In this document: piece by piece, positions 1 through 5,010 of the stretch
Numbering within the stretch: the stretch's first letter is position 1
Layout: every line of letters starts with the position of its first letter
From: Candidatus Hodarchaeota archaeon
Lineage (GTDB): Archaea; Asgardarchaeota; Heimdallarchaeia; Hodarchaeales; YT1-039
Direction of reading: 5' to 3'
DNA: 5,186 nt
Assembly (NCBI GenBank): GCA_016840025.1
Contig: JAEOTF010000488.1
Location: 1 to 5,186 of the forward strand
Position numbers and translations under genes: made by a program
Notes under the pieces: generated by a model
The model's database searches: none
Told to the model about the DNA's origin: nothing
The model's input: the letters and a program-made list of their open reading frames with translations, nothing else

Positions 1-99
1 GCATAGATTACACAATCGTTATAAGAACTTGACATACTCTTACTGTTCGGATTTTAGGTCTTCTTGCTAAAAATCATGTAATATTTCACATAAATATAA

Positions 100-110
100 T
101 TATAAAAATA
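100..110 (+). promoter_or_regulatory. Candidate TATA box for the first GNAT gene
   Basis: The stretch TTATAAAAATA lies in an A/T-only run about 42-52 bases before the ATG at 152. An archaeal TATA element here would place transcription start near 125-135, giving a short leader of roughly 20 bases. The assignment rests on composition and spacing only. Bases 1-99 hold no gene I can support; two short open frames run off the left edge and stop at 30-32 and 68-70. Confidence 0.4.
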
Positions 111-151
111 GATTAAAGATGGTTTAACCTAAATTGGGATGTAAATATTCA

Positions 152-649
152 ATGATATCAATACGAGATGTTCGACTTGATGATGCGAAGTCACTTATAG
201 CCATTCTGAATCCTATCATTAGAACCGGCAGACATACTGTTCTTATGACCCCATTTACTGTAGTAGAAGAAAGAGATTTCATCATTAATTACCCAGAACG
301 AGGGATTTTTCACATTGCGGAAAGCTTGGAAGATAAGAAGATTGTTGGGATGCAAACAATTGAACCTTATGGAATGTATACACGGGCATTTGATCATGTA
401 GGAGTCATCGGGACATTCATTGATCTCTCGATGAGACAAAAAGGAATAGGGTTACTTCTTGCACAATCTACTTTTCGTGCAGCAAAGAAAAAAGGATACG
501 AGAAGCTTTTTACAAATATTAGGGCAGACAACAATGCAGCTTTAGCTTTTTACAGGAAATTAGGATTTTCTGTAATAGGAACTGCACGAAAGCATGCGAA
601 AATTGATGATCATTATATAGATGAAATTCTAGTTGAGATGTTCCTCTAG
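152..649 (+). CDS. GNAT family N-acetyltransferase (RimI/PhnO-like fold, substrate unknown)
   Basis: This cytosolic acetyltransferase should transfer acetyl from acetyl-CoA to an amine of an unidentified small molecule or protein. The 165-residue protein is the usual length of a single-domain GNAT. The acetyl-CoA pyrophosphate loop (motif A) is visible as RQKGIG at residues 95-100, followed by the amphipathic helix LLLAQSTFRAAKKKGY. Motif B is seen as ADNNAALAFYRKLGF at 125-139, with Tyr134 in the position of the usual general acid. The C-terminal DEILVEMFL strand is typical of the subfamily that ends in a DE..ME.FL pattern. I chose ATG 152 over an in-frame TTG at 134 because residues MISIRDVR begin the first GNAT strand directly and the six extra residues add nothing. 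No clear Shine-Dalgarno is present. The next gene is 88 bases downstream with its own hairpin between, so an operon is doubtful. Family is near certain; substrate cannot be read. Confidence 0.93.
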   Translation: MISIRDVRLDDAKSLIAILNPIIRTGRHTVLMTPFTVVEERDFIINYPERGIFHIAESLEDKKIVGMQTIEPYGMYTRAFDHVGVIGTFIDLSMRQKGIGLLLAQSTFRAAKKKGYEKLFTNIRADNNAALAFYRKLGFSVIGTARKHAKIDDHYIDEILVEMFL

Positions 650-682
650 ATGAATTTAATAGGTATTTTCCTGAAAAGATAG

Positions 683-711
683 ATGTAATCTCTTACATTA
701 ATACAATTTTT
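683..711 (+). terminator. Hairpin plus T-run after the first GNAT gene
   Basis: ATGTAA (683-688) and TTACAT (693-698) form a perfect six-pair stem around the loop TCTC. A run of five T follows at 707-711. It lies between two same-strand genes and could end transcription of the first. The eight-base gap between stem and T-run and the weak A/T stem make this tentative; part of the same stretch could equally serve as promoter for the gene at 738. Confidence 0.35.
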
Positions 712-737
712 ATCAGAATGACAGTTATTGAGTCTTC

Positions 738-1874
738 ATGAGAATTAGAAAAAAAGAACCTAATCTACTCATATTCTTCCTTGTGCTTGTACTAGTAATT
801 AATAGCAATAATACATTAGAATCGTATAATGGAAGTAGTGAATTCAATATTCCCAATTTCTGTACAATATTTACAGTTGCTATAGGGGATAGGGTGTACT
901 TTGGTAATAACGAGGATTATCGCCTAGAAGGTACATACATGTGGGTTATGCCCTCTCAAGAGATAGTCGTTCCATCTGGAAATGTTACGACGTATGGAGC
1001 TCTAGGTTTTGGTTTCAAATACAATAATGATCCTGCTGATGGCTATGTTCAAGGTGGTATGAATGACCAAGGTCTTTGTGCTGATGGTAACGGGCTACCT
1101 GTTGTGTCTCTTAATCCTCATCCTGAACGTGAAAGTCCCTATATCGGGATAATTACCCAAATTCTCTTTGAGTGTAGTACAGTAAACGAAACTATCGAAT
1201 GGTTCCAGACACATAACCTTGGGACAGTCTGGAGTTGTCAAATTCACTTTGCTGATGCATCTGGGGATGCTGTGGTGGTGAGTGCTGGGACAGATGGTGA
1301 GTTTGCTTTTACTCGAAAAAATGATTCCCGCTATCTCATATCCACTAACTTCAACCTCGTAAATTATCAGAATGGATGGTACCCTTGTAACCGATATAAC
1401 ACAGCAACCAGCATGCTAAATGACATCACTACTAAGGCAGATCTTACTGTAGAAGCGTGTCGAGATGTCTTGGATGCTGTGCATGCAGAAGGGGAATATG
1501 CTACGAAATACAGCAATATATTCGATCCGATTAATTTGAAACTCTATCTCTATCAGAATCGTAATTATGACGAGCTAGTGTCTTTAAACATTGCTGATGA
1601 GATTTCAAAAGTACATCCGGGAGATAAGGGAGTAATTGATGAAAATGGACTTTATTATAAAGAAACTACGATATCTTCTCTCTTTGAATTTCCAACTACT
1701 ACAAGCACCCCTATTTCTGTAACTACGACTACTACTAGTGAATCTACATCCATTACCCTGACTAGTACGGGTGGAAGCACTCCTTTTCTAGAATTAATAC
1801 TTATTATTCCCACTTTGGTTCTAATTTCTTTAGCTTCTCGGATATATAAGCTCTATCGGAAAGATGAAAGATAA
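738..1874 (+). CDS. Membrane-anchored Cys-nucleophile Ntn hydrolase (choloylglycine hydrolase / penicillin V acylase-like amidase)
   Basis: This is a predicted extracellular amidase that cleaves a linear amide bond with an N-terminal cysteine. The 378-residue protein has an N-terminal hydrophobic export segment at about 9-21, a catalytic ectodomain to about 318, a Thr/Ser-rich stalk at about 319-348, a membrane helix at about 350-367 and a basic cytosolic tail. Cys42 starts the motif C-T-I-F...GD-x-V-Y-F-G-N-N-E-D. By alignment to bile salt hydrolase, Cys42 matches the nucleophile, Asp60 matches Asp21, Asn109 in GGMNDQGL matches Asn82, Asn204 in STNFN matches Asn175, and Arg219 in CNRYNTA matches Arg228. 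Arg18 of that family is replaced by Asn57, so this is a divergent branch and bile salts are unlikely as substrate. Activity requires removal of residues 1-41 to free Cys42. ATG 738 is kept because it precedes the basic-hydrophobic signal; I see no ribosome site. The substrate might be an acyl-homoserine lactone, acylated amino acid or antibiotic; the sequence does not say. Confidence 0.85.
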   Translation: MRIRKKEPNLLIFFLVLVLVINSNNTLESYNGSSEFNIPNFCTIFTVAIGDRVYFGNNEDYRLEGTYMWVMPSQEIVVPSGNVTTYGALGFGFKYNNDPADGYVQGGMNDQGLCADGNGLPVVSLNPHPERESPYIGIITQILFECSTVNETIEWFQTHNLGTVWSCQIHFADASGDAVVVSAGTDGEFAFTRKNDSRYLISTNFNLVNYQNGWYPCNRYNTATSMLNDITTKADLTVEACRDVLDAVHAEGEYATKYSNIFDPINLKLYLYQNRNYDELVSLNIADEISKVHPGDKGVIDENGLYYKETTISSLFEFPTTTSTPISVTTTTTSESTSITLTSTGGSTPFLELILIIPTLVLISLASRIYKLYRKDER

Positions 1875-1880
1875 GAAAAT

Positions 1881-1900
1881 TTATTATTTCCTTTTTTTTT
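1881..1900 (+). terminator. Poly-T archaeal-style terminator after the Ntn hydrolase gene
   Basis: Seven bases after the TAA stop the sequence becomes T-rich and reaches nine consecutive T at 1892-1900. There is no stem before it, as expected for archaeal termination, which depends on U-rich transcript ends rather than a hairpin. Confidence 0.65.
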
Positions 1901-2005
1901 AATATCTAAAATGTAAGAAATATTGGTCTTTAGAAAAACACCACAAGATTAGAATAGATTCACTGTGAAATCAAGAAAATTCGGTTAAAATTCATAAGGG
2001 AATAA

Positions 2006-2034
2006 AGGCGGATTGAGGGAACATGGATCCGCTT
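2006..2034 (+). other. GC-rich hairpin in an AT-rich gap
   Basis: AGGCGGAT (2006-2013) pairs with ATCCGCTT (2027-2034) over eight positions with one G-T wobble, leaving a loop of 13 bases. The stem is much richer in G and C than its surroundings. It has no T-run after it, so it is not a terminator. It could be an RNA element, a leader structure for the gene at 2129, or a protein-binding dyad. Confidence 0.4.
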
Positions 2035-2115
2035 GTTGATAAAGAACTTATACAAACACACATATATTCAAATAGCAATAGAGTTTTAGGGAATATTGTA
2101 AGATATTAGTAGATT

Positions 2116-2121
2116 AGGTGG
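2116..2121 (+). promoter_or_regulatory. Shine-Dalgarno site fixing the GTG start at 2129
   Basis: AGGTGG matches the AGGTG core of the anti-Shine-Dalgarno complement GGAGGTGAT and ends seven bases before the GTG codon at 2129. This supports GTG as the true start of the gene, since no in-frame ATG occurs until residue 92. Confidence 0.7.
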
Positions 2122-2128
2122 TTTTATA

Positions 2129-2590
2129 GTGTTTTCGGAGATTTTGAGTGAGGAAAATCTTGTTACGCTTAAACAAGAGGATGGAGTGGATCTAAAGGGT
2201 ATAAATGATCTTTTAAAACAAGTAAATGATAAATATGTGCAATTTGTGCTTATTGAGGCATCTACTCCAATAAGTGACCCAATACGATTAAATAGTAACC
2301 GAACACTTCTAGCTGAGGCGTGTAGAGATGTAAATCGGTTCTATTTTTGGACCTATGAGCATAATAACCAACCACATAATCTTGGTGTGTTATTGAATCA
2401 AATGCGTATCTTAACGAATATGATAGCAGAGGAGCTTCGGCTCATAGAACAACGTTTACTCATGTTTGATCAGTTGAAAGTAGCCGAGAAAACCCTAGAA
2501 GGATCACAAAAGGCATTAAGGACTGCTGTTATTGGTTTAATCATTTCATTTCTATCGGTGGCGACTAGTATAATATTAAACCTCCTCTAG
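2129..2590 (+). CDS. Unknown small protein with helical body and single C-terminal membrane helix
   Basis: I do not recognise this 153-residue protein. It has no signal peptide. The body looks mainly helical, with charged and Leu-rich stretches at about 85-131 (LLNQMRILTNMIAEELRLIEQRL and following) that could form a coiled coil. The last segment, about 133-153 (AVIGLIISFLSVATSIILNLL), is one hydrophobic helix ending at the stop, so the protein is probably tail-anchored with its bulk in the cytosol. A Cys-Arg-Asp and aromatic cluster lies in the middle (ACRDVNRFYFWTYEHNN, 64-80). No catalytic motif is evident. The GTG start is backed by the AGGTGG ribosome site seven bases upstream. It stands alone: the upstream gene ends 254 bases earlier at a poly-T tract and the next gene is convergent. 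A role as a membrane-tethered scaffold or regulator is possible but only a guess. Coding status is supported by the start signal and coherent composition. Confidence 0.75.
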   Translation: MFSEILSEENLVTLKQEDGVDLKGINDLLKQVNDKYVQFVLIEASTPISDPIRLNSNRTLLAEACRDVNRFYFWTYEHNNQPHNLGVLLNQMRILTNMIAEELRLIEQRLLMFDQLKVAEKTLEGSQKALRTAVIGLIISFLSVATSIILNLL

Positions 2591-2598
2591 TTTACTAA

Positions 2599-2617
2599 AC
2601 AAAATACCTTGTTTTGT
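2599..2617. terminator. Small inverted repeat between convergent genes
   Basis: ACAAAA (2599-2604) and TTTTGT (2612-2617) form a six-pair stem around a seven-base loop in the 33-base gap between the converging stop codons at 2590 and 2624. Because A-runs and T-runs lie on both arms it could act in both directions. The stem is weak and the T-runs are only four long. Confidence 0.35.
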
Positions 2618-2623
2618 AGTTTA

Positions 2624-3088
2624 TTATAATATCAATTCCATGAATTTTGTCCCTTCAATTGGATTAAAACGGTAGGGAGCAATCTCTTTGAAGCAAATCG
2701 AATAATACAGATTGATAGCAATTTTCATGGAAGGAAGCGTATCAAGTCGCATCCGTTTGTAACCTTTTTCACGGGCTTTATCGATGACTGCTCTTGATAA
2801 CGCTCTCCCAATCCCCTTACCTCGAAAATTAGGTCGTACATACATTCGCTTCATCTCACAAATTCTCTCATCTAACTTTCTAAGACAAACAAAGCCCACT
2901 TTCTGGTTATTGTACAATGCAAGTAATAAACATCCCTCAGGAGGAGCATAAGCTCTAGGAAATTCCTCTAGTTCTTTGTTAATACTTTGAAAATCTAGAT
3001 TGATACCAAGAGATTCTACATATTCGTTTAATAGCTGCTGAACATAGCTAATTTTTTCCTCAGAACAAGCTTCTACAATCTTGATCAT
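2624..3088 (-). CDS. GNAT family N-acetyltransferase of the 'APPEG...CEMKRMYV' subfamily
   Basis: This is a cytosolic acetyl-CoA-dependent N-acetyltransferase of 154 residues, full length for a single GNAT domain. It belongs to a widespread bacterial and archaeal subfamily recognised by a tract of AYAPPEGCLLLAL (46-58), then CEMKRMYVRPNFRGKGIG (77-94), where R89-G-K-G-I-G94 is the acetyl-CoA loop, and MRLDTLPSM (113-121). The usual LYRSLGF motif is altered to LYYSICF (127-133), with Ile-Cys replacing Leu-Gly; this could be lineage drift or affect the cofactor pocket. ATG 3088 fits the first strand MIKIVEA. Ribosome-site support is weak. The gene begins 36 bases after the stop of the DUF885-like peptidase on the same strand with no terminator between, so the two are probably co-transcribed. 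It is not a close paralogue of the GNAT at 152-649. The true substrate of this subfamily is not known to me. Confidence 0.93.
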   Translation of the reverse strand: MIKIVEACSEEKISYVQQLLNEYVESLGINLDFQSINKELEEFPRAYAPPEGCLLLALYNNQKVGFVCLRKLDERICEMKRMYVRPNFRGKGIGRALSRAVIDKAREKGYKRMRLDTLPSMKIAINLYYSICFKEIAPYRFNPIEGTKFMELIL

Positions 3089-3124
3089 TCTTGAGTCCCA
3101 AAATGATCCAGTTCTTGATTCTTC

Positions 3125-4288
3125 TTAATTTAAATCCGAAGGAAGAAGTTGTTGTGTAAATAACTCTCTAAAATTTGCTGGGCTTGGAGATGCACCATAT
3201 TTTTGTGCAATAAGATCTGTTCCATAAACATAACAGAAAGTATAAGGATCCCATAAGGGGTGATACGAACTTTCAATGAGTGTTGTGATATAGTTATCAT
3301 CAAAAAAGTCGAATTGTTGTAGATAAGAGGTAAGTTCGCAGTTATTCCAGTTGTATGCATGCCGATACAATAGCATATTACTTTTAATTGCATTATAAAG
3401 AAATTGATGATCTGCAACGAGTCTCCACGTCTCAAATGTCCAGTCTACATCAGATAATGGGATGATTTCATTAAAAAAATCAAAATCAGCACTATTAAAT
3501 ATTAGAAATGGAGCCACAGACGCTATCCCTTCAGAAATAACGGATAAGGGGCTTAAAAGAGGAAGTATACCATATTCAAACAAACTTTTGCGCTGATACA
3601 ACATTTTCTCCTTTATAGTAAACTCTGTGTGATGCCCTGGATACGCCTCATGAGCAAGGATAAATAACAAATAATGCTGTGTCCAAGAAAAGTTCAAATC
3701 AATATCTACTATGGATTTGAAATTACCAAGATAATGTTCATAAGCATGGAAATGGGTAGAAGGAGAATGATTAATGAAGATGCGTTCACAAGGCGGGAAT
3801 AGATCAGAAAAGAGTAATTGGGTGCGTTCTCGAATAGTCTCCAAGCCCCAATTAATTAAGTCTTGCTGTTGTTTTTGACTAATTATCCTCTCATTGCCTA
3901 CATTTTCCTCGTTAAAACCCTGTAATCTAGTGATTGCGCTATATAGTCTTTTTTCTTCAATTAAACGAGGTTTTATGTCAAATAATAATTGTAAAAATTC
4001 CAGAAAATCCAATCGCTCTCCTCGAAGTATTTTTAGGGTTGCCGTCATCGCCGTTAGGATTTTTTTAAGGATAGGTTCTCGCTGGAAATCAAATCCTTGA
4101 TTCGGTACCTGCTGTAATAAGCAGCGGGTCGTATCAAGAAGGTAAGTAGGGGATTTTGGGATTTCGCGTTTCACAGTCTGAAACAAAGCTGTAGGTCCAT
4201 AATAATGATCGACATAGCCCTGTAGGAACTTCCCAATTCGTAGCCCGATAAGGAAGAGTTCCCGATCAAATTCGGTAGAAACCGCCAC
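3125..4288 (-). CDS. DUF885-like zinc metallopeptidase, short form (HEAYPGHH)
   Basis: This is a predicted soluble metal-dependent peptidase of 387 residues. The metal site is HEAYPGHH at 213-220, the HExxPGHH signature of DUF885 proteins, in which the second histidine lies further along than in the standard HExxH helix. A likely further ligand is Glu253 in SEGIA, about 40 residues later. Other hallmarks fit the shorter (about 400-residue) relatives I recall from Actinobacteria and Chloroflexi: LRIGKFLQGYVDHYYGP near the N-terminus (16-32), YEHYLGNFKSIVDI (183-196) and the HTEF extension after the motif. Typical DUF885 proteins are longer, near 550-600, often secreted; this one has no signal peptide and should be cytosolic. 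The start is GTG at 4286-4288, supported by AGGAGA five bases upstream. It is the first gene of a probable operon with the GNAT at 2624-3088. Substrate is unknown; a dipeptidase or carboxypeptidase role is a guess from fold. Confidence 0.85.
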   Translation of the reverse strand: MAVSTEFDRELFLIGLRIGKFLQGYVDHYYGPTALFQTVKREIPKSPTYLLDTTRCLLQQVPNQGFDFQREPILKKILTAMTATLKILRGERLDFLEFLQLLFDIKPRLIEEKRLYSAITRLQGFNEENVGNERIISQKQQQDLINWGLETIRERTQLLFSDLFPPCERIFINHSPSTHFHAYEHYLGNFKSIVDIDLNFSWTQHYLLFILAHEAYPGHHTEFTIKEKMLYQRKSLFEYGILPLLSPLSVISEGIASVAPFLIFNSADFDFFNEIIPLSDVDWTFETWRLVADHQFLYNAIKSNMLLYRHAYNWNNCELTSYLQQFDFFDDNYITTLIESSYHPLWDPYTFCYVYGTDLIAQKYGASPSPANFRELFTQQLLPSDLN

Positions 4289-4292
4289 CTTA

Positions 4293-4298
4293 TCTCCT
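4293..4298 (-). promoter_or_regulatory. Shine-Dalgarno site for the GTG start at 4288
   Basis: On the minus strand AGGAGA is followed by four bases and the GTG codon at 4288-4286. The match to GGAGG and the spacing decide the non-ATG start; the only nearby upstream ATG (in TTGATGAGTAAC) opens a frame that closes after three codons. Confidence 0.7.
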
Positions 4299-4352
4299 GT
4301 CCTAGTTACTCATCAATAAGCCTGCCCTATTAAAAGGTGGTGATTATTAATA

Positions 4353-4400
4353 TACTTTTAACGTCTATTCTTTATAAATTCTTTTAAAGTACTTTTAAAT
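4353..4400 (-). promoter_or_regulatory. Promoter region of peptidase-GNAT operon with TATA box and repeated TTAAAAG boxes
   Basis: Reading the minus strand, TTAAAAGTA (4398-4390) and TTAAAAGAA (4387-4379) lie 11 bases apart, directly before a TTTATAAA TATA-like box (4378-4371). A third TTAAAAGTA copy follows at 4361-4353. A start about 25 bases after the TATA box would fall near 4346, giving a leader of roughly 58 bases. The box spacing of one helical turn upstream of TATA suggests regulator sites, but such words arise readily in A/T-rich DNA. Confidence 0.4.
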
Positions 4401-4426
4401 GACTGACAATTAGTTTTTATTTGACT

Positions 4427-4454
4427 AAAAACCCAGTACTACATAATGTATTAC
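4427..4454 (-). terminator. Hairpin plus T-run after the TIGR04076 gene
   Basis: On the minus strand, two bases after the TAG stop, GTA-A-TACAT-T-ATGTA-G-TAC (4454-4436) makes an interrupted dyad, and five T follow at 4431-4427 after TGGG. The position right behind the gene supports a terminator and separates this gene from the peptidase operon. Confidence 0.45.
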
Positions 4455-4456
4455 AA

Positions 4457-4765
4457 CTAACTTTGTCTTTCATACTTGAATATAACTGGTCTCATCCCGT
4501 CATTACATGCAATATAAGTCACTCCTGGTTCTGGATATTCAATATCCCCACCATAAAGAAACATCATAATAATGTCATGCGTATCATACCATACTCGAGG
4601 ACAAAAATCATCGGGCATTTTGTAAAGATTTTCTACAATGTACTCCTTTCCTTCTTCCATACTGCAAATGGGGATCGTTTTACCAGTATCATGTCTTATT
4701 ATTTCATGGCCAAAAACATCTTCGGGACTAAATTTATTAATTACCGTTATCTTTAATTTAGTCAT
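4457..4765 (-). CDS. TIGR04076 family protein (conserved, function unknown)
   Basis: This is a small, presumably cytosolic conserved protein of 102 residues. It matches from memory the TIGR04076 family: KITVINKFSPEDVFGHE near the N-terminus (5-21), a CSMEEGKEYIVEN tract (34-46), MPDDFCP (50-56), YGGD (71-74) and the C-terminal CNDGMRPVIFKYER (87-100). The three cysteines Cys34, Cys55 and Cys87 fall at positions I recall as conserved, so a metal or redox site is conceivable, though no biochemical role is established to my knowledge. Family members are usually about 85-100 residues, so it is complete. An in-frame ATG at 4795 would add ten residues; I chose ATG 4765 because GGAAGTGAT sits four bases upstream and the family's N-terminus begins there. 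It is monocistronic: a hairpin with T-run follows, and 245 bases separate it from the HEPN-like gene upstream. Confidence 0.88.
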   Translation of the reverse strand: MTKLKITVINKFSPEDVFGHEIIRHDTGKTIPICSMEEGKEYIVENLYKMPDDFCPRVWYDTHDIIMMFLYGGDIEYPEPGVTYIACNDGMRPVIFKYERQS

Positions 4766-4769
4766 GTAA

Positions 4770-4778
4770 ATCACTTCC
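4770..4778 (-). promoter_or_regulatory. Strong Shine-Dalgarno site selecting ATG 4765
   Basis: The minus strand reads GGAAGTGAT, eight of nine bases of the ideal GGAGGTGAT, ending four bases before ATG 4765. It lies inside the longer open frame that begins at 4795, and so argues against the upstream ATG. Confidence 0.75.
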
Positions 4779-4844
4779 ATAATTCGAATCAACATCTATA
4801 TAATGCACAAACATCATTTAGACATTTGAATAGTTCTAATTAGT

Positions 4845-4853
4845 AATATAAAA
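4845..4853 (-). promoter_or_regulatory. Candidate TATA box for the TIGR04076 gene
   Basis: On the minus strand TTTTATATT lies about 80 bases before ATG 4765 and would give a leader of roughly 55-60 bases. A second option, CATTATATAG at 4805-4796, is closer but would put the transcript start almost on the ribosome site. Neither can be decided by eye. Confidence 0.3.
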
Positions 4854-4894
4854 TCCTATCTATTATAACCATAAATCCACTAAATCGTTGTTTT

Positions 4895-4912
4895 TTACAG
4901 TTAGATCTGTAA
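4895..4912. repeat. Perfect 6-bp inverted repeat
   Basis: TTACAG (4895-4900) and CTGTAA (4907-4912) are perfect inverted copies around a six-base loop, TTAGAT. It is the first of three inverted repeats packed into about 113 bases between the TIGR04076 and HEPN-like genes. Confidence 0.5.
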
Positions 4913-4922
4913 TTGGAAGTCG

Positions 4923-4944
4923 AAAAATCGTGTGAGTCTCACAC
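4923..4944 (-). terminator. Hairpin plus T-run downstream of the HEPN-like gene
   Basis: On the minus strand GTGTGAG-A-CTCACAC (4944-4930) is a perfect 15-base dyad, followed after two bases by five T (4927-4923). As RNA it gives a six-pair stem with a three-base loop and U-run, like an intrinsic terminator 67 bases after the stop at 5011. The same perfect dyad could instead be a repressor operator on DNA. Confidence 0.45.
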
Positions 4945-4948
4945 TAAA

Positions 4949-5007
4949 CCTCTCAAAACCTTAGTAACATTCCCCAGTGGAATCCCCTGCGTATTACAAA
5001 GGAGAGG
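4949..5007 (-). other. Long imperfect hairpin, candidate structured RNA or mobile-element end
   Basis: Reading the minus strand from 5007, CCTCT pairs with AGAGG (4953-4949); CCTTTGTAA then pairs with TTACTAAGG over nine positions with one T-T mismatch; and ATTCC pairs with GGAAT (4983-4979 and 4973-4969) around a five-base loop. The nested order gives one elongated stem of 59 bases with a bulge and an internal loop. It begins four bases after the stop codon of the HEPN-like gene. It may be a 3' UTR structure, a small RNA, or the subterminal palindrome of a lost insertion element. Confidence 0.4.
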
Positions 5008-5010
5008 ATG

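Larger units (their letters stand above)
1901..2128. other. Gap between Ntn hydrolase and membrane-anchored protein genes
   Basis: No convincing gene is visible on either strand. The stretch contains an 11-base dyad TTCACTGTGAA at 1959-1969, a GC-rich hairpin at 2006-2034, a 28-codon open frame (ATG 2023 to TAG 2107-2109), TATA-like A/T stretches at 2047-2052 and 2061-2068, and the ribosome site for the next gene. It may be mostly promoter and leader for the gene at 2129. Confidence 0.5.

Noticed and set aside
1..70. Possible 3' end of an upstream gene (frames stopping at 30-32 and 68-70)
   Set aside because: Nine or 22 codons running off the edge with no recognisable residues cannot be separated from chance.
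134..151. TTG start adding six residues to the first GNAT
   Set aside because: The ATG at 152 begins right at the first conserved strand, and the six added residues match nothing in the family.
191..439. 82-codon minus-strand frame opposite the first GNAT gene
   Set aside because: It is a shadow of the GNAT coding frame, which carries the acetyl-CoA motifs.
1690..1780. Thr-codon repeat tract as a tandem DNA repeat
   Set aside because: It is a degenerate ACT/ACA-rich stalk-coding region without a fixed repeat unit, so it is a protein composition feature and not a DNA repeat.
152..1874. GNAT plus Ntn hydrolase as a two-gene acylation/deacylation operon
   Set aside because: An 88-base gap with a hairpin and T-run separates them, one protein is cytosolic and the other extracellular, and I know of no conserved pairing.
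1901..2128. tRNA or box C/D RNA in the gap
   Set aside because: I looked for a cloverleaf and for paired C (RUGAUGA) and D (CUGA) boxes; neither is present in a proper arrangement.
3130..3435. 101-codon frame on the minus strand inside the peptidase gene
   Set aside because: It overlaps the DUF885-like gene in another frame, whose motifs continue on both sides, and has no start signal of its own.
3894..4100. 68-codon plus-strand frame opposite the peptidase gene
   Set aside because: It lies wholly inside a well supported gene on the other strand and has low-complexity basic composition.
4421..4756. 111-codon open frame on the plus strand antisense to the TIGR04076 gene
   Set aside because: The opposite strand encodes a recognisable conserved family with a strong ribosome site; the plus frame starts with TTG, has no such site and resembles no family.
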